8,424 nucleotides of DNA from the NCBI GenBank assembly GCA_030748365.1, contig JASMME010000050.1:1-8424 (forward strand). The letters run 5' to 3'. A model generated the notes under the pieces. That model was given only the letters and a program-made list of their open reading frames with translations. It was not told the origin of the DNA and searched no databases. Position 1 is the stretch's first letter. Every line of letters begins with the position of its first letter. Positions 6,210 to 8,424 of this stretch are shown here, piece by piece. This DNA comes from Lutibacter sp. Lineage in GTDB: Bacteria; Bacteroidota; Bacteroidia; Flavobacteriales; Flavobacteriaceae. Position numbers and translations under genes: made by a program.

Positions 6210-8006
6210 CTATTCATTTAGTTTTAGCACGGCCATAAAGGCCTGTTGCGGAATTTCCACATTGCCAACTTGGCGCATTCGTTTTTTGCCCTTCTTTTGT
6301 TTTTCAAGGAGTTTCCGTTTACGAGAAATATCACCGCCATAACATTTTGCCGTTACGTCCTTTCGCAGGGCTTTGACGGTTTCTCTTGAAATGATCTTGG
6401 CTCCGATGGCTGCCTGAATTGGGATGTCGAATTGCTGACGGGGAATCAACTGTCGCAGTTTTTCACACATTTTTTTACCGATGTTATAGGCATTGTCTGC
6501 ATGGATCAGGGCAGAGAGTGCATCCACTGACTGTCCATTGAGGAGGATATCGACCCGTACCAGTTTGGACGTTTTCATACCGATGGGGTGATAGTCAAAG
6601 GAAGCATAGCCTTTTGAAACAGTTTTTAGGCGGTCGTAAAAATCAAAGACAATCTCGGCCAGGGGCATCTCAAAAATCAATTCCACCCGTTCGGGGGTCA
6701 GGTAGTTCTGGTGGGTGATCTGCCCACGCTTTTCGATACATAAGCTCATAACCGGGCCTACAAAGTCTGATTTGGTGATGATGGTGGCCTTGATAAAGGG
6801 TTCTTCCACCCGGTTTAATTTGGAAGGTTCCGGAAGGTCAGAAGGGTTGTTTACCAAAATGGTCTCCTCCGGGTTCTTATGGGTATAGGCCTGGTAGGAT
6901 ACGTTGGGAACGGTGGTAATTACCGTCATGTCGAATTCCCGTTCCAGCCGTTCCTGAATAATTTCGAGGTGTAACATCCCCAGAAAGCCACACCGAAAGC
7001 CAAAGCCCAGGGCGGCCGAACTTTCCGGTACAAACACCAGGGAGGCATCGTTTAGTTGCAATTTTTCCATGGAGTTCCGAAGTTCCTCATAGTCTTCCGT
7101 GTCTACGGGGTAAATACCAGCAAAGACCATGGGTTTTACATCTTCAAAACCCTCGATGGCTTTTTGAGTAGGCTGGGCGGCATCGGTGATGGTATCACCC
7201 ACCTTGATTTCACTGGCGGTCTTGATACCAGTAATCAGGTAACCCACATCGCCGGCCTTGATCGATTTTTTGGGTACCTGGCTGAGTTTGAGTGTGCCCA
7301 CTTCATCGGCAAAATACTCATTGTTTGTGGCGATGAATTTGATGCGCTGTCCTTTTCTTATCTCGCCGTTTAGAACCCTGAAATAGGTTTCAACGCCCCG
7401 GTAGGAATTGTATACAGAATCAAAGATCAGGGCTTGCAGTGGCTCATCGACGTTTCCTTCAGGAGCCGGAATCCGTTTAATAATGGCTTCTAAAATATTG
7501 TCTACGCCCAGTCCGGTTTTTCCACTCGCGTGGATCACCTCTTCCGCTTTACAGCCCAGTAAGTCTACAATATCGTCGGTTACCTCCTCCGGGTTGGCAC
7601 TCGGCAGGTCAATTTTGTTGAGTACCGGGATGATTTCCAGGTCATTTTCAAGGGCCAGGTACAAATTTGAAATGGTCTGTGCTTGGATGCTCTGTGCGGC
7701 ATCTACAATCAACAAGGCGCCTTCACAGGCGGCGATAGAGCGGGATACTTCGTAGGAGAAATCCACATGGCCGGGGGTGTCAATCAGGTTTAGGATATAT
7801 TCCTGTCCCTCGTACTGGTATTCCATCTGAATGGCATGGCTCTTAATGGTGATGCCACGTTCACGTTCCAGGTCCATATTGTCGAGTAGCTGGTCCTGCT
7901 TTTCCCGGGCAGTGACCGTGCCGGTATAGTCGAGCAAACGATCAGCCAGGGTGCTTTTTCCATGGTCAATATGGGCAATGATGCAAAAGTTTCGGAGGTG
8001 TTTCAT
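6210..8006 (-). CDS. lepA: Elongation factor 4 (LepA), ribosome-associated GTPase
   Basis: A 598-residue protein, the normal length for LepA/EF4, a translational GTPase related to EF-G that acts on stalled or assembling ribosomes. GTPase motifs in order: AHIDHGKST at 11-19 (P loop), RERGITI at 48-54 (switch I), DTPGH at 76-80 with the catalytic His80, NKID at 130-133, and SGK at 161-163 where SAK is more common. Beta-barrel domain II, the EF-G-like domains III and V and the LepA-specific C-terminal domain follow; the basic stretch with [16 protein letters not shown] (about 565-580) near the C terminus is typical. The start codon ATG at 8006 has an AAGGA about 11 bases upstream, one of the few Shine-Dalgarno-like sites here. 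It is convergent with the ferredoxin gene and unrelated to the redox genes by function. Confidence 0.98.
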   Translation of the reverse strand: MKHLRNFCIIAHIDHGKSTLADRLLDYTGTVTAREKQDQLLDNMDLERERGITIKSHAIQMEYQYEGQEYILNLIDTPGHVDFSYEVSRSIAACEGALLIVDAAQSIQAQTISNLYLALENDLEIIPVLNKIDLPSANPEEVTDDIVDLLGCKAEEVIHASGKTGLGVDNILEAIIKRIPAPEGNVDEPLQALIFDSVYNSYRGVETYFRVLNGEIRKGQRIKFIATNNEYFADEVGTLKLSQVPKKSIKAGDVGYLITGIKTASEIKVGDTITDAAQPTQKAIEGFEDVKPMVFAGIYPVDTEDYEELRNSMEKLQLNDASLVFVPESSAALGFGFRCGFLGMLHLEIIQERLEREFDMTVITTVPNVSYQAYTHKNPEETILVNNPSDLPEPSKLNRVEEPFIKATIITKSDFVGPVMSLCIEKRGQITHQNYLTPERVELIFEMPLAEIVFDFYDRLKTVSKGYASFDYHPIGMKTSKLVRVDILLNGQSVDALSALIHADNAYNIGKKMCEKLRQLIPRQQFDIPIQAAIGAKIISRETVKALRKDVTAKCYGGDISRKRKLLEKQKKGKKRMRQVGNVEIPQQAFMAVLKLNE

Positions 8007-8036
8007 CTACGTTTTTCCTTACAGCGATAATGTTCG

Positions 8037-8044
8037 CAAAGATA
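8037..8044 (-). promoter_or_regulatory. Predicted promoter -7 box for lepA
   Basis: Read on the minus strand this is TATCTTTG, matching TAnnTTTG. Transcription would start near 8030, about 24 bases before the lepA ATG. A clear -33 TTTG is not seen; a 13-bp palindrome (8063-8075) occupies that area. The box suggests lepA can be transcribed on its own, apart from the oxidoreductase gene upstream. Confidence 0.5.
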
Positions 8045-8105
8045 ACCAAATATTTATAGCATTTCCAGGCTGGAATCGCCTCTTAAAACAGGGCTATTCA
8101 ACTGC

Positions 8106-8424
8106 CTAATCATGGCCTGGATACACGATGCCTGCATCGGCCCTTATGGCATCCAGAATTTCCATCAGGTCCAAGCTGAAGGCGTTGGATAACAGGGGGC
8201 TTTCAATACCTTGCGCGTCCAGGCATTCCATTACGTGCAGGGCTTCTAGGTGGTAGCCCAGACGGGCATCCTGTTCGCAGGTGATTTGCTGGTCCTCTCC
8301 GTTTAGGTGTAGGTGTACCGGCCCGGTTCCCAGGCGTTCAAATTTGAGATAGCCGTTTTCAAAACACAGTTCTGTAAGGTTGTTGGATTGTGCTGCAAAA
8401 CTGGAGCTCAGTATGGCCGTGGCA
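8106..8424 (-). CDS. Gfo/Idh/MocA-family oxidoreductase, C-terminal fragment
   Basis: I translated this myself; it is open from the right edge to a TAG at 8106-8108 and gives the last 105 residues of a protein whose start is outside the window. The end contains LGYHLEALHVMECLDAQGIES, then a segment with SLDLMEILDAIRADAG and the final VYPGHD. This matches the C-terminal helix region of Gfo/Idh/MocA NAD(P)-dependent dehydrogenases, especially those like dihydrodiol dehydrogenase, which end in ES(x)n-LM-(x)n-YPG. The Rossmann domain and catalytic Lys are not visible, so substrate cannot be given; these enzymes usually act on sugars, inositols or related diols. It runs in the same direction as lepA with a 97-base gap that includes a candidate lepA promoter, so an operon with lepA is possible but not needed. 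Confidence 0.78.
   Translation of the reverse strand, partial: ATAILSSSFAAQSNNLTELCFENGYLKFERLGTGPVHLHLNGEDQQITCEQDARLGYHLEALHVMECLDAQGIESPLLSNAFSLDLMEILDAIRADAGIVYPGHD

Overview
The window looks like a chromosomal segment of a Bacteroidota bacterium, probably a flavobacterium-like marine or environmental relative; I cannot name a genus. The lineage call rests on three intergenic TAnnTTTG boxes, the characteristic -7 element of this phylum, on leaders mostly without Shine-Dalgarno sequences, and on the style of the ferredoxin and 2-oxoacid:ferredoxin oxidoreductase proteins. Base composition looks moderate, with AT-rich intergenic gaps. I see no mobile element, CRISPR array, tRNA or rRNA.

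Positions 1-5587 (minus strand, read right to left) form a tight probable operon: korA (fused gamma-alpha subunit of a 2-oxoacid:ferredoxin oxidoreductase), korB (beta subunit), nuoA, nuoB, nuoC, nuoD and the first 58 codons of nuoH, which runs off the left edge. The junctions are a 2-base gap, a 25-base gap, a 10-base overlap, 11 bases, 2 bases and 15 bases. nuoD is followed directly by nuoH, so the NADH-input genes nuoE, nuoF and nuoG are not in their usual place. This is the layout of 11-subunit, ferredoxin-type complex I.

Positions 5588-5766 are a 179-base divergent control region. It holds one TAnnTTTG box facing each way and a 12-bp perfect palindrome that fits half of a CRP/FNR-type site. 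Rightward from it lies a small acidic 2[4Fe-4S] ferredoxin of the Allochromatium type (5767-6117).

Positions 6118-6209 carry an 11-bp perfect hairpin, a likely shared terminator between the ferredoxin gene and the convergent lepA (6210-8006, elongation factor 4). Upstream of lepA, and on the same strand, is the C-terminal part of a Gfo/Idh/MocA-family oxidoreductase (8106-8424), cut by the right edge.

The most interesting reading is that the left two thirds encode a complete electron path: 2-oxoacid oxidation by KorAB, reduction of the divergently encoded ferredoxin, and oxidation of that ferredoxin by a complex I lacking the NADH module, which reduces quinone and pumps ions. The gene order is seen; the electron path is inferred.
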